This document shows positions 52,141 to 62,314 of a DNA stretch of 64,000 nt, one piece after another. Origin of the DNA: Lysinibacillus pakistanensis (lineage in GTDB: Bacteria > Bacillota > Bacilli > Bacillales_A > Planococcaceae); the NCBI GenBank assembly GCA_001312325.1, contig BBDJ01000003.1, positions 62,001 to 126,000 of the forward strand. The letters are read 5' to 3'. Both the position numbers and the translations under genes were made by a program. Under the pieces are notes generated by a model, which saw only the letters and a program-made list of their open reading frames with translations, made no database searches and was not told the origin of the DNA. Within the stretch, counting starts at the first letter, position 1. Every line of letters begins with the position of its first letter.

Positions 52141-55100
52141 AGCGTATTTATTTGGGAATTATAGTAGTGCTATTGCTTATAATGATACCAATAGCTCTTT
52201 GGTTTGTGTCACCTACTAAACAACTAAATGTTGCAATCATTGATAAAACAGTGAAGGATGAATCATATCGAGAGCATTTAGGGTTGACTTGGCTATTAAA
52301 TTTTTTTGAAGTACGAACATAGAGATGGTCAATATGATGAGTCCAAGGATTATTTTGGCACAATTCCAGATGAAAAAAAATAACAGTGTGTCTACTTCTG
52401 AAATACCAAAGGATTACAAAGATTATGATGCAATCTATTTGGCGGACACGTATGGTGTCTATGAAGATGATCTTAACTCGAAGCAAGAAAGATTGGGGGC
52501 ACGCACAAAGAAAATTGTTGGTGGATTAGAATCGCAAGAATGGGATGCGATTATGAAACGTTTAACTAGTGCAGAAAAAAAGTTTATTTATAGCAGAATT
52601 TAACTCTATTGCATCACCAACATCTCCTGAAGTGCGAAATCAAGTGCTAGATTATTTGAAAATAGACTGGTCTGGTTGGATTGGCCGCTATTTTGAAGAA
52701 TTAGACTATAAAAAAAATAATGAAATTCCACAATGGGTTGTTGATAAATTTAAGGATGACTGGAAATATGAAGGTGGGGGCTTCATATTAGTGAATGACT
52801 TTACAGATGAGGTATTTGTTTTAGAATTAAATAAACATATTGATAAAGAAGGTATTTATCTTAATTTCACTAAAGCAGGACAAGAGTTCTTGCATGTTTC
52901 ATCAAACCCACGATATGATTACTGGTTTGATATTGTTACCGCGAAAAATGAGCAAGATGTTTTAGCGAATTATGAGTGGAGCTTAACTGACGAGGGTAAA
53001 AAATTATTAAGTGATCATGATGTCCCTTTTTCATTCGCAGCAGTTGTTTCGGGTGAACAAAAAAAATGCTACAAAATATTACTTTGCAGGCGATTTTAAT
53101 GATATTAATAAAGTGCCATTCTTCTATAAAATAAAAGGGCTAGCATCAGTCTATAAAGTTTTACAAAATTTCGCAGATGATGCTTTTTATTGGTCAGCAT
53201 ATGTACCGATGATGAAGTCTATTTTAGAAGAATTTGAGAAAAAAGAAGTTAAGCAGCAATCTGATGGTTCAGCAAAAAATAATTTAGGTTATAATGCGCG
53301 TATTAATGATCAAACATTTCAAATTTTAAAAGATGGGCAGTGGGAATCTATCACCCTCAAAGGCGTTAATATGGGAATGGGAAAACCAGGTTATTTCCCT
53401 GGGGAGGCCGCCATAACGGAGGATGAATATTATCGTTGGTTCCAGCAGATTGGTAAAATGAATGCCAATACAATCCGAGTCTATACGTTACATCCACCTG
53501 GTTTTTATAGAGCCTTAAAAAGATATAATGATGAAGCAGAAAATCCCTTATATGTATTACATGGAGTGTGGATTGAAGAGGAAGGTTTAGAGGAAACTTT
53601 AGATGCTTATGATCCTACAACGCTTAAGAAATTTCAAGAAGAAATGAAAACCCTTGTAGATGTTATTCACGGTAATAAATATGTAGAGCATGTAGTAGGG
53701 CATGCATCTGGTTATTATGATACAGATGTTTCACAGTATATAATCGGTTGGATTATTGGTATAGAATGGTACCCTCATATGGTGAACGGAACAAATGAAA
53801 AGCATGCTACTATTGGGCAGTATGATGGTGTTTATTTCGAAACAAAAGATGCTTCTCCATTTGAATATTGGATTGCAGAGCAAATGGATTACATTACACA
53901 ATATGAACAAAAAAAATTATGGCTGGATGCATCCTATGAGCTTCACAAACTGGGTTACAACAGATTTATTAGATCATCCATCTGAGCCGAATACGGATGA
54001 AGATATTGCAAGTGTTAATCCGAATGTCATTTATACAAAAGGTTTAGCGAAACAAACAGGTCAATTTGCATCGTACCATGTGTATCCATACTATCCAGAT
54101 TTCTTTAACTATGATCAAAAATACTTGTCGTATGTAGATCATCGTGGAGAAAAAAAATAGTTATGCAGGTTATTTAGCGGAATTACATGCTGCACATCGT
54201 ATGCCAATATTAATCGCTGAGTTTGGAATCCCTGGTTCACGTGGTTTAACTCATGATAACCCGTATGGCTGGACTCAAGGATTTGTATCAGAACAGGAGC
54301 AAGGTGAAATATTAACTCATCTGTTTGAGGATATTATGGCAGAGGATTTACTTGGCGGATTAGTATTTACTTGGCAAGATGAGTGGTTTAAACGTACTTG
54401 GAATACGATGGACTATGATAATCCGAACCAACGCCCTTATTGGTCTAATGCACAAACAAATGAACAACAATTTGGTTTATTAAGCTTTGATCAGCATAAG
54501 GTACAGGTTGACGGAGATATATCAGAATGGAAAGCTCCTTTTTTTATATAAACAACAAAAAAAACAAGCCTTCAATGAGCGTTGATTATGATGAAAGATA
54601 CTTGTACCTCCAATTAAAAGGAGATTTACTCAATAAAACATCCTCTACTCAAATTCTATTAGATGTGATTCCGAATCAAGGAAAAACAGCAAAATCAGAT
54701 TTGAAAGGAGTAACGTTCAGTAATGGTATTGAGTTTGTTGTTGAGCTTAATAAGAAGAAGGAGTCACGTATTGTCATTGACCCTTATTATGATTTCTATT
54801 CTTATTTATATGGGCATGAATTAAAGCTTATCGACATCCTCTCTCCAAACGTTATGAAAGAAAACACTACGTTCAGTCCGATATACTATGCTTTAAATAA
54901 GGAGCTCTACTTGCCAGAACAGGATATAGCAGTACCTTTTGCAGCTTATGAAACAGGCAAATTAATAGAGGGGAATGGTAATCCGAAGGCAAAAAATTAT
55001 AATTCCCTTGTTGATTATAATTGGAGCGACAAAGGAATTATAGAATTACGTATCCCTTGGTTACTTCTTCAAGCAAAGGATCCTAGTCATAAAGAATTTA

Positions 55101-55337
55101 TAGGGGATTTTTATAAAGATAATGGAGAAGTATCAGTTTTTGTAGATAAAATAAATATAGGTGCATTGTTTGTTAATGATAAGCAGGAGGTTGTGTCTTC
55201 GTTGCCAGAGATTGAAAAAGGTGTACTTAATCAATTGCATAGTTTTACATGGGATAATTGGAAGATGCCTAAAACAAAAGAACGATTAAAAAAAATCCTA
55301 TGAAATTATGCAAGAAACATTTAAGAAATTTGAATAG
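52137..55337 (+). CDS. Giant membrane-anchored glycoside hydrolase-like protein
   Basis: With corrections this is a single protein of about 1,060 residues. One N-terminal helix ([20 protein letters not shown]) anchors it outside. A long N-terminal domain (residues 30-390) has no name I recognise. Then comes a TIM-barrel GH-like domain: [54 protein letters not shown] (possible acid/base Glu), [16 protein letters not shown] (possible nucleophile Glu) and [18 protein letters not shown]. The C-terminal part starts [13 protein letters not shown] and resembles CBM9-like or DOMON sandwiches. Nine frame breaks are all in A or T runs (52301-52307, 52373-52380, 52575-52581, 53059-53066, 53909-53916, 54150-54157, 54539-54545, 54557-54564, 55288-55295). 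It may trim or process the exported polymer. Confidence 0.78.
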
Positions 55338-55359
55338 TAATTTAAAGGAGAGATAAAGA

Positions 55360-56455
55360 TTGATTCAGTGGAGAAAGCTTCTCATTATAGCCATACCATT
55401 TGTGCTTTTATGTATGAATAGCATGACTATAACGAAAGCAGAATCTTTCATAGAGCACAAAGAAATTACAGATTTGAATAAGGAATGGACGATTACATTT
55501 AATCATCCTGTTAATAGAGCATCCATTACTGACTCTTCAATTACAATTAAAGATGAAGCAGGAAATAATTTTCCGATTACATTAGAGGTTAATGAAAATA
55601 AAGTGAAAGTGAAGCCTGAAAAATCATATGAAAACTATACGACATATACTTTAAATGTCCAAAATAATATAGAGAATGATAAATCAAAACTCTTAGAAAA
55701 TAGTTTCAAGTTGATTTTTACTACTAATTTTGCAATTGAGGATATGGAAAAAAATAACACCTTTAAATACTGCTAATTATCATGGGCAGGCACTTGTGAC
55801 ACTATCGTATGACGATGGCTATCGAAATTGGTATGATAAAGCATTACCGCTTCACTCAAAATATAATATGCCGGGAACTTTTAATATTATCGGGAATAAG
55901 GTGTACTCAGATGATGAAGTTTATATGAATCCATCTCAATTATGGGTTGCACATGATTTAGGTTTAGAAATTGCATCTCATACTCAAAATCATCCATTTC
56001 TAACAAGGAAATCTGAAGATGAGATTCATGATGAATTTGCCGAAAGCATCAATACAATAGAGTCTTTATTAGGAAAAGGTGTCGTTTCAACAGTTGCAAT
56101 TCCCTATTCCGATTACAATAAAGAAATACGGGAAATTGCTATGCAATATTTCGACGGTATTCGTGTACTTGGAAGAGAAACGAATATAATGAATGATTAT
56201 GATCCATACTGGCTAAAGTCATATGCCATTATAAATACAACAGAATTTTTGGATGTGAAAAAGTGGATTGACAAAGCAGTTGCTGAGAACTCTTGGGTTA
56301 TCATTATGTTGCATGGTATTACAGAAGATCGATTAGAAGAGTATGAAACAACACCTGAAATTTTAGAACAAATTATGAAATATATTAATGATTTAGGTAA
56401 AGATTCTATTTTACCAGTGAATACAAAGGAAGGGTTACAGCTTACAAAACAATAA
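55360..56455 (+). CDS. Secreted polysaccharide deacetylase with Big_5 domain
   Basis: A signal peptide (LLIIAIPFVLLCMNSMTITKA) is followed by an Ig-like Big_5 domain (KEWTITFNHPVNRASITDSS, YTTYTLNVQNNI) and then a NodB deacetylase: ALVTLSYDDGYRNWYDKALP (Asp-Asp), MPGTFNIIGNK, LEIASHTQNHPFLT (His-x3-His), and VIIMLHGIT with the last His. TTG 55360 has GGAGAG upstream. One extra A at 55748-55754. The role is likely removal of acetyl groups from the exported glycan. Confidence 0.87.
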
Positions 56456-57659
56456 GTTAAATAAAAATAGAAGTTAATATGTTGGTCATTCACACCTAGC
56501 ATATAATTTAAACGAAACGAGTAAAGTTTGAAGCAACAAATTATCTAGCAATATTAGTGAAATGAATAAATGAACCTTAAAGCAAGCACAGTATACTCTT
56601 GTCTACTGTAAGCTGAAATAATAAAATAGCACACCCTCGTGGTACGCACCATCCAATGGCCATCTATCATAATGCTTTTTTGATAGATGGCTATTTTGTA
56701 TATATTGTCTGGGGTTTTTCGACCAAGGCAACGGTAACATTTGTATCTAAGAGGGATGATGGTAAATTACTTCGATTTTATGCCATTATTGAAACGAATC
56801 ATTTCGCTTTTTCTTTAAAGTGAATAATGAATCTAGGATGAATTTTGAAATTCAATCGACCTGTATCTTCGAAGATGGTGATTGAGTATTTTATACTTAC
56901 TAATCCAACCATTTTGGAAGGTCTAAGAAAATATATTTTAATTTGGCAAATCACTAAAAATTGAGAATGACAAAAGCGTATTATATTCATATCAATTGAT
57001 TGACATGGAGCAAAATAAAAAAATGTAGTGAAAAGTAACATGTTGTTTGTGGAAAATCCCCTGAATTTTATTAACTATCTATTTATTAACATTCTTCAGT
57101 GTTGTATTAAAAAAAATTTTTACCACACTTAAAAGAAATCCAAAATAGCCGAAAAATAATTATAGGTTGAAAATTCACTATGCATGGCTTTCTTAATTAA
57201 TAATAATAAGAGATAAATCAGTTTTGGATAAAATTAATGTCATCGTAAATATGCCCCCAATAAAAAACTCCTAACAAAAACTCTAAATTTTTTTTACAAC
57301 AGATTTTGGATAACTTTAGTCAACTTGATAGCTGTATTGAAATTATCGAAAAGTGAATAGTTCTAAAGGGTTATAAAATGGAAATGCTTTAATTTTTTTA
57401 TAAATAAATAGTTCTTTTTTTCTTCTTTTGAATTAAAATGTTTAGAAATTGTTTAGTTGTATTTAGTACTATATACATGTTGTGAAATTGTTTATCTAAA
57501 AATTTAGAGTTAAGCGATCTATTTTAACTAAGGAATTTAGAGTGCGTGAAATGATGGTCTAATACTTAGCAATGAAGTGCAGAGTCATTCGTAACTTCAT
57601 TTCTAGTTAGATAGAAATATGTTAAAAATAGTCAAAAATAGATAAAGGAGTAATTTTTA
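56456..57659. other. Long AT-rich gap between two polysaccharide operons
   Basis: ATGGCCATCTATCA pairs with TGATAGATGGCTAT near 56658-56696, a terminator for the first operon. Before the next operon AATGAAGT (57571-57578) and ACTTCATT (57594-57601) form an inverted repeat that could be an operator. No credible gene is visible in this 1.2 kb; the regulatory load may be large. A reverse reading at 56799-57041 has no coding signs. Confidence 0.5.
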
Positions 57660-58987
57660 ATGGAGATCAAAACAGAATCACCAAAGTTAGCTTTATCAAA
57701 AAAAATTACAACGAAAAAGGCTATAATTGGCGTTATTGGACTGGGCTATGTAGGGCTACCACTAGCACTAGAAATCACTAATAAAGATTTTCGGGTAATA
57801 GGTTTTGATAAGGATTATAGAAAAATTGACAAATTAAAGGCTGGTCAAAGCTATATTGTGGATTTGCCAAGCTCGGTCATTCACAAGGCTGTGAGTGAGG
57901 ATGGATTTGTCCCTACAAATGATTTTTCTAAACTTTCACATGCTGATGTCATTGTTATTTGTGTACCAACGCCAACAACCGCCGATGGAGCACCAAATAT
58001 TTCATATATTGAAGAAGCCACTACAGCCATTCAACAAAATCTTTCTAGCAATACACTGATTATTCTTGAAAGCACGACCTATCCAGGTACTACAGAACAA
58101 ATTGTTCAACCAATTCTAGAAAAAAAGCAATTTTGTCATAGGGCAGGATATATTTTTAGCTTATTCACCTGAACGTGTCGATCCTGGAAATGTAAATTTT
58201 TCAGTTTCAAATACACCGAAAGTAGTAGGCGGTATAACAAAAGCGTGCTTGGAGGTTTCGAAGCTCTTTTATGAAACTGCGCTTAATACAAATGTATTTT
58301 CTGTCACAAGTCCGAAGATAGCTGAAATGGAGAAGTTATTAGAAAATACATTTCGTCAAATAAATATTGCACTTGTCAATGAATTAAGTCGGATTTGCCA
58401 TAAAATGGACATTGATGTTTGGGAGGTCATTGAAGCAGCTTCGACAAAGCCTTATGGATTTATGCCCTTTACACCTGGTCCTGGTGTCGGTGGTCATTGT
58501 ATACCGGTGGACCCTAAATATTTATCGTGGGCTAGCCAACAGCATGGCATGCCGGCAACTTTAATAGAGGCTGCCGATAAAATTAATGATTCAATGCCTA
58601 GTTTTGTAGTTGATAGATTGAATAATTATTTAGTAGCTCAGAACAAAAAGCTAAATGAAGCAGAGATTGTCGTAATCGGTGTTGCCTATAAGCCAAATAT
58701 TAACGATTTCCGGGAATCACCCGCATTACAGGTGATAGGTGAGCTAAAGAGAGCGCAGTGTAAGTTGAAGATAGTTGATCCGTTTATTGAATCATTTACG
58801 ATAAAAGAGGAAGTTTATAATACGGTGCTGTTAACTGAGACTTTAGTCCAAAAAGCAGATGCAATATTAATTCTAACAAATCATAAAAATATTGATTATA
58901 CCTTAATAGATCAACAGGCCGCTTTAATTTTCGACACAAGAAATACTCATTTTTTTATTTAAAAATCAAGAATATTACAAACTGTAA
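57660..58987 (+). CDS. UDP-N-acetyl-sugar 6-dehydrogenase (WbpA-like)
   Basis: This enzyme oxidises the C6 of a UDP-sugar to the uronic acid with two NAD. The start KKAIIGVIGLGYVGLPLALE, then VIVICVPTPTTADGAPNISY, LIILESTTYPGTTE, SPERVDPGN, LENTFRQINIALVNELSRIC and the active-site GPGVGGHCIPVDPKY with Cys are those of UDP-GlcNAc/ManNAc dehydrogenases more than of UDP-glucose ones. Length about 440. Breaks at 58120-58126; the T run at 58950-58956 probably also holds an extra base, since removing it extends the end to FKNQEYYKL (stop at 58987) in place of the stop at 58962. It should supply the activated uronate for the next synthase. Confidence 0.85.
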
Positions 58988-59003
58988 GGGGAATTTTGTA
59001 GAC

Positions 59004-60435
59004 ATGAGACAACTAAAAATATGTAGTCTACTATTCATTTTATTGTTAACTGGATGTCAAACTTCTAATGAAGATCATCAGGTCAACCCTGTCGACTCCA
59101 CCATTGAGATTAAAGAGCATGATGGAACGATGAGCACAGTTTATAGTCATGCCAGCATACTTGACCAAAAGGTTGCAATTACCTTTAATGGGCTTGCAGA
59201 TATTGAGACAATGCAAAAGCTTTTAAAGGCGTTAGATCAGTCCAATATGAAGGCAACTTTTTTTTGTGGAAGGTATGCGAATAGCACAGGATCCTGATTT
59301 AGTAAAAGATATCTTAGCAAGAGGACATGAAGTAGAGAATGGAACATTAACGTTTCCCGAAATGGCAGATTTAAGCTATGAGGAAACCTATAAGGAAATT
59401 TTCTTAGCAAATGAAGTATTTAAAGAACAATTAGGGTATTCGCCAAAGTATGTTCGTAGTCGCTCTGGTGACTCAACGGATAATATGCGTTTAGCAACAA
59501 AAACACTAAATATGAAGGGTGTCGTTGAATCTTCTATTAATCCTAAAGATCGTAATATGCAAAGTGCAGAGGAGATAATGGATTATATTCATCGTTTTAT
59601 TAATAGTGGATCGATTATTCATTTAAATACGTATATTAATCCAGCGGTTATTGATGTGATTCCTCTTTTGTCCCAATACGGAAAGGAAAAAGGATATGTC
59701 TTTACCACATTAACGGAAGTGTTAGATGAACAATATATTGCCAAACCTTTAGAAGAAATTGAGGGCTATGATGCTATTAAAATAAATCCAGATTATCAAA
59801 ATGTTAAACCTAATATATTCTATCGCAAAAATACAACAAAAAAAGAAATTTCTTTATCCTTTGATGATTGGGCAAGTGAGGAAAGAATTAAAGAGATTTT
59901 AGATATTCTTGATAAGTACAATGTAAAATCAACCTTCTTTTTAATAGGAAAGGGTGTGGAGAAGGATCCTCAATTGGCACGATTAATAGTAAATAGAGGT
60001 CATGAGGTTGCAAGCCACTCCTACAATCACCTCGATGTTACGACCATGACTCCTGAAGAATTACAGGAGGATGTGGTAATGGCGCATAAGGCATTAACAT
60101 ATGCGTTACAGGAAAAGCCTTTACTATATTTTAGACCAAATAAAGGTGTTATTAATGAAGAATCTGCAAAAATTATAGCTGCTACAGGTGTTACTTCTAT
60201 TGCCATGTATGATATTGCTTCTTTTGACTGGAATTTAGAGTTATCAGCTCAGGATATTTACAATCGTGTTATAAGCAGAGCTGCTCCAGGAAAGGTAATT
60301 GTCATGCATATTTTAGATGGGACAAAAACAGTAGAAGTATTACCATCAATAATTGAAAAGCTTCAAAAAGAAGGGTATAGCTTTTCAAAGATGTCTACTT
60401 GGATTGAAGAAGATTCGAATAAGAAAGTGAATTGA
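59004..60435 (+). CDS. Lipoprotein with two polysaccharide deacetylase domains
   Basis: The signal peptide and lipobox SLLFILLLTGCQTSN are followed by two NodB domains. The first (VAITFNGLADIETMQKLLKA) has lost the Asp-Asp of motif 1, which reads FNGLAD, and its His pair is replaced in GHEVENGTLTFPE. The second is complete: ISLSFDDWASEERIKEILDI, KSTFFLIGKG, GHEVASHSYNHLDVT and VIVMHILDG. So the first domain is probably a binding or structural copy. Length about 475. The T run at 59258-59265 has one base too many. It is the second gene of the operon. Confidence 0.83.
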
Positions 60436-60440
60436 TAATC

Positions 60441-62314
60441 ATGAATAAGAAAAAAAGAGGTCTTAACGATACCGCGTTCTGATCGGCGAATACTATCAAA
60501 TATTCCTGACCCGGAAAATATACGAAGTCTTGTTAATCGACGAGGTGCTTCCTATCAAACTGAGGAAATCGACCCTACAGATGTCAATGAAATATATCGG
60601 TTACAGCTTCTAAGTCTCCGTTACGAAACTAATTTCGAAGTACAAATTAAAAGAGCAAGAAAAAAAAGTAATGAATGAAAAGCATTTTGCAGAGGATATT
60701 TCTGTTACAGGTATTCTCATTTATTCAGTAAGTCCGAACAATTTATTAATGGATGAAATTATTAAAATGAATTTCACTATTCCTGGTGGAGCAATGCCAG
60801 AGGGCTATGAATCTAAAGTAAATCTAAAAGCAAAAGTAGTACGTTCCTTTACGAAAGAGGTAGATGGTGAAGTAAGGTACTATTATGCCTGTGAATTTTT
60901 GGAGCCATTAAACGATTATATGACAAAAAAAGCGCTGGGGACTTTCAATATTTGTAGCAAGTCTATTTCTATTGATAGTTTCGCTTATCGTCATGCTGAT
61001 GCGGGCAGAGAGTGTCATTTACTTTAGATTTAATAAGTTTCTATATTTATATAGTATTATTGCGGCAACATTTCTACTAAGCAGATATATATTTGGAATT
61101 TTCTATAGAAATGTTCCGATAAATCCTAATTACGAACCGGGTGTTTCAATTATAATTCCCGTTTTTAATGAAGAGGAGTGGATTCACCGCACCATTTTAA
61201 GCTGTATAAATCAGTATTATCCTGTAGATAAGCTGGAAGTTATTGTTGTAGATGACTACTCAACGGATAGGACTGAGGAAAAGGCCAAGGAAATGATTGA
61301 GCTGATTCATAGTGAGGGTGGACGCTTTAAAACAGAGGATCGCTTAAGCTTCCATAAGCTACCTCAAAATGGTGGGAAAAGGGAGGCATTAGTGGCTGGT
61401 GTACATCTTGCCAAGCATGATTTAGTCGTTTTCGTGGACTCAGATAGCTTTTTAGAACCTCATGCCATTAGAAATTTAGTGCAGCCTTTCCAGGATCCAC
61501 AAATGGGTGGTGTAGCTGGGCGTACAGAGGTTGAAAATAAATTCACCAATGCATTAACGAAATTACAGACAGTTCGTTATTATATTGCCTTCCGTATAAT
61601 GAAGGCTGCTGAATCTTGGTTTGATACGGTAACATGCTTATCTGGACCGTTAGCATGTTACCGAAAAGAGCTTATTTTGAAGAACGAGACTGCGTGGCTA
61701 AATCAAAAATTTCTTGGGCAGCCTGCAACCTTTGGTGATGACCGAAGTATGACGAACTATATATTAAAAACACATCGCACGGGCTATCAGGATAATGCCG
61801 TATGCTCTACGATTGTTCCATCAGAGTCAAAGGTTTTTTTTATCGCAGCAAATGAGGTGGAAACGGTCATGGCTACGTGAATCACTACGAGCATTTTTAT
61901 TTATGTGGAAAAAGGAACCCTTTATGTTTCTGTTTTTTTGTTATCGGTTTAATTGTGCCAATAGCAGCTCCTATTGTAGTTGTCTACAATTTAATTTATG
62001 TGCCAATCATGCATGGTATTTTCCCAACCACATTTTTAATGGGTCTACTATTAATGGCCATGCTGATGAGTTTGGCCCATCTTTTCTTTAGACGGAGTAA
62101 ATTGTGGGCATTTGGCTTTATCTTTGTCCTTTTCTATGAATTTATTTTACTATGGCAAATGCCAGTTGCATGGGTTACTTTTTGGAAATCTACTTGGGGT
62201 ACAAGAGAGACACCTCAGGATGTCATAGCGAAGGAAAAGAAATTGGAAAAGCAAAAATTACGAAAATCCCGATTTTCGATTCTAAAAAATAGAAAAATGG
62301 GTGAGAAGGAATGA
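60441..62314 (+). CDS. PilZ domain fused to membrane glycosyltransferase 2
   Basis: After correction one frame runs from a cytoplasmic N-terminal domain (residues 1-165) to the GT2 end. The N-domain has EDISVTGILIYSVS, the DxSxxG motif of PilZ, the c-di-GMP binder; the RxxxR part is less clear. Then two helices (WGLSIFVAS and LYSIIAATFLLSRYIFG), the GT2 core VSIIIPVFNEEEW, VIVVDDYSTDRT, VVFVDSDSFLEPH, ATFGDDRSM and QQMRWKRSWL (Q-x-x-R-W), and four C-terminal helices. Breaks at 60450-60456, 60660-60667, 60925-60931, 61834-61841 and 61933-61939. The PilZ is N-terminal, opposite to BcsA. The next gene begins inside its stop (ATGA). Confidence 0.8.

Noticed and set aside
56799..57041. Reverse-strand ORF of 80 codons in the gap between the polysaccharide operons
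   Set aside because: AT-rich random-looking composition with no ribosome binding site or homology.
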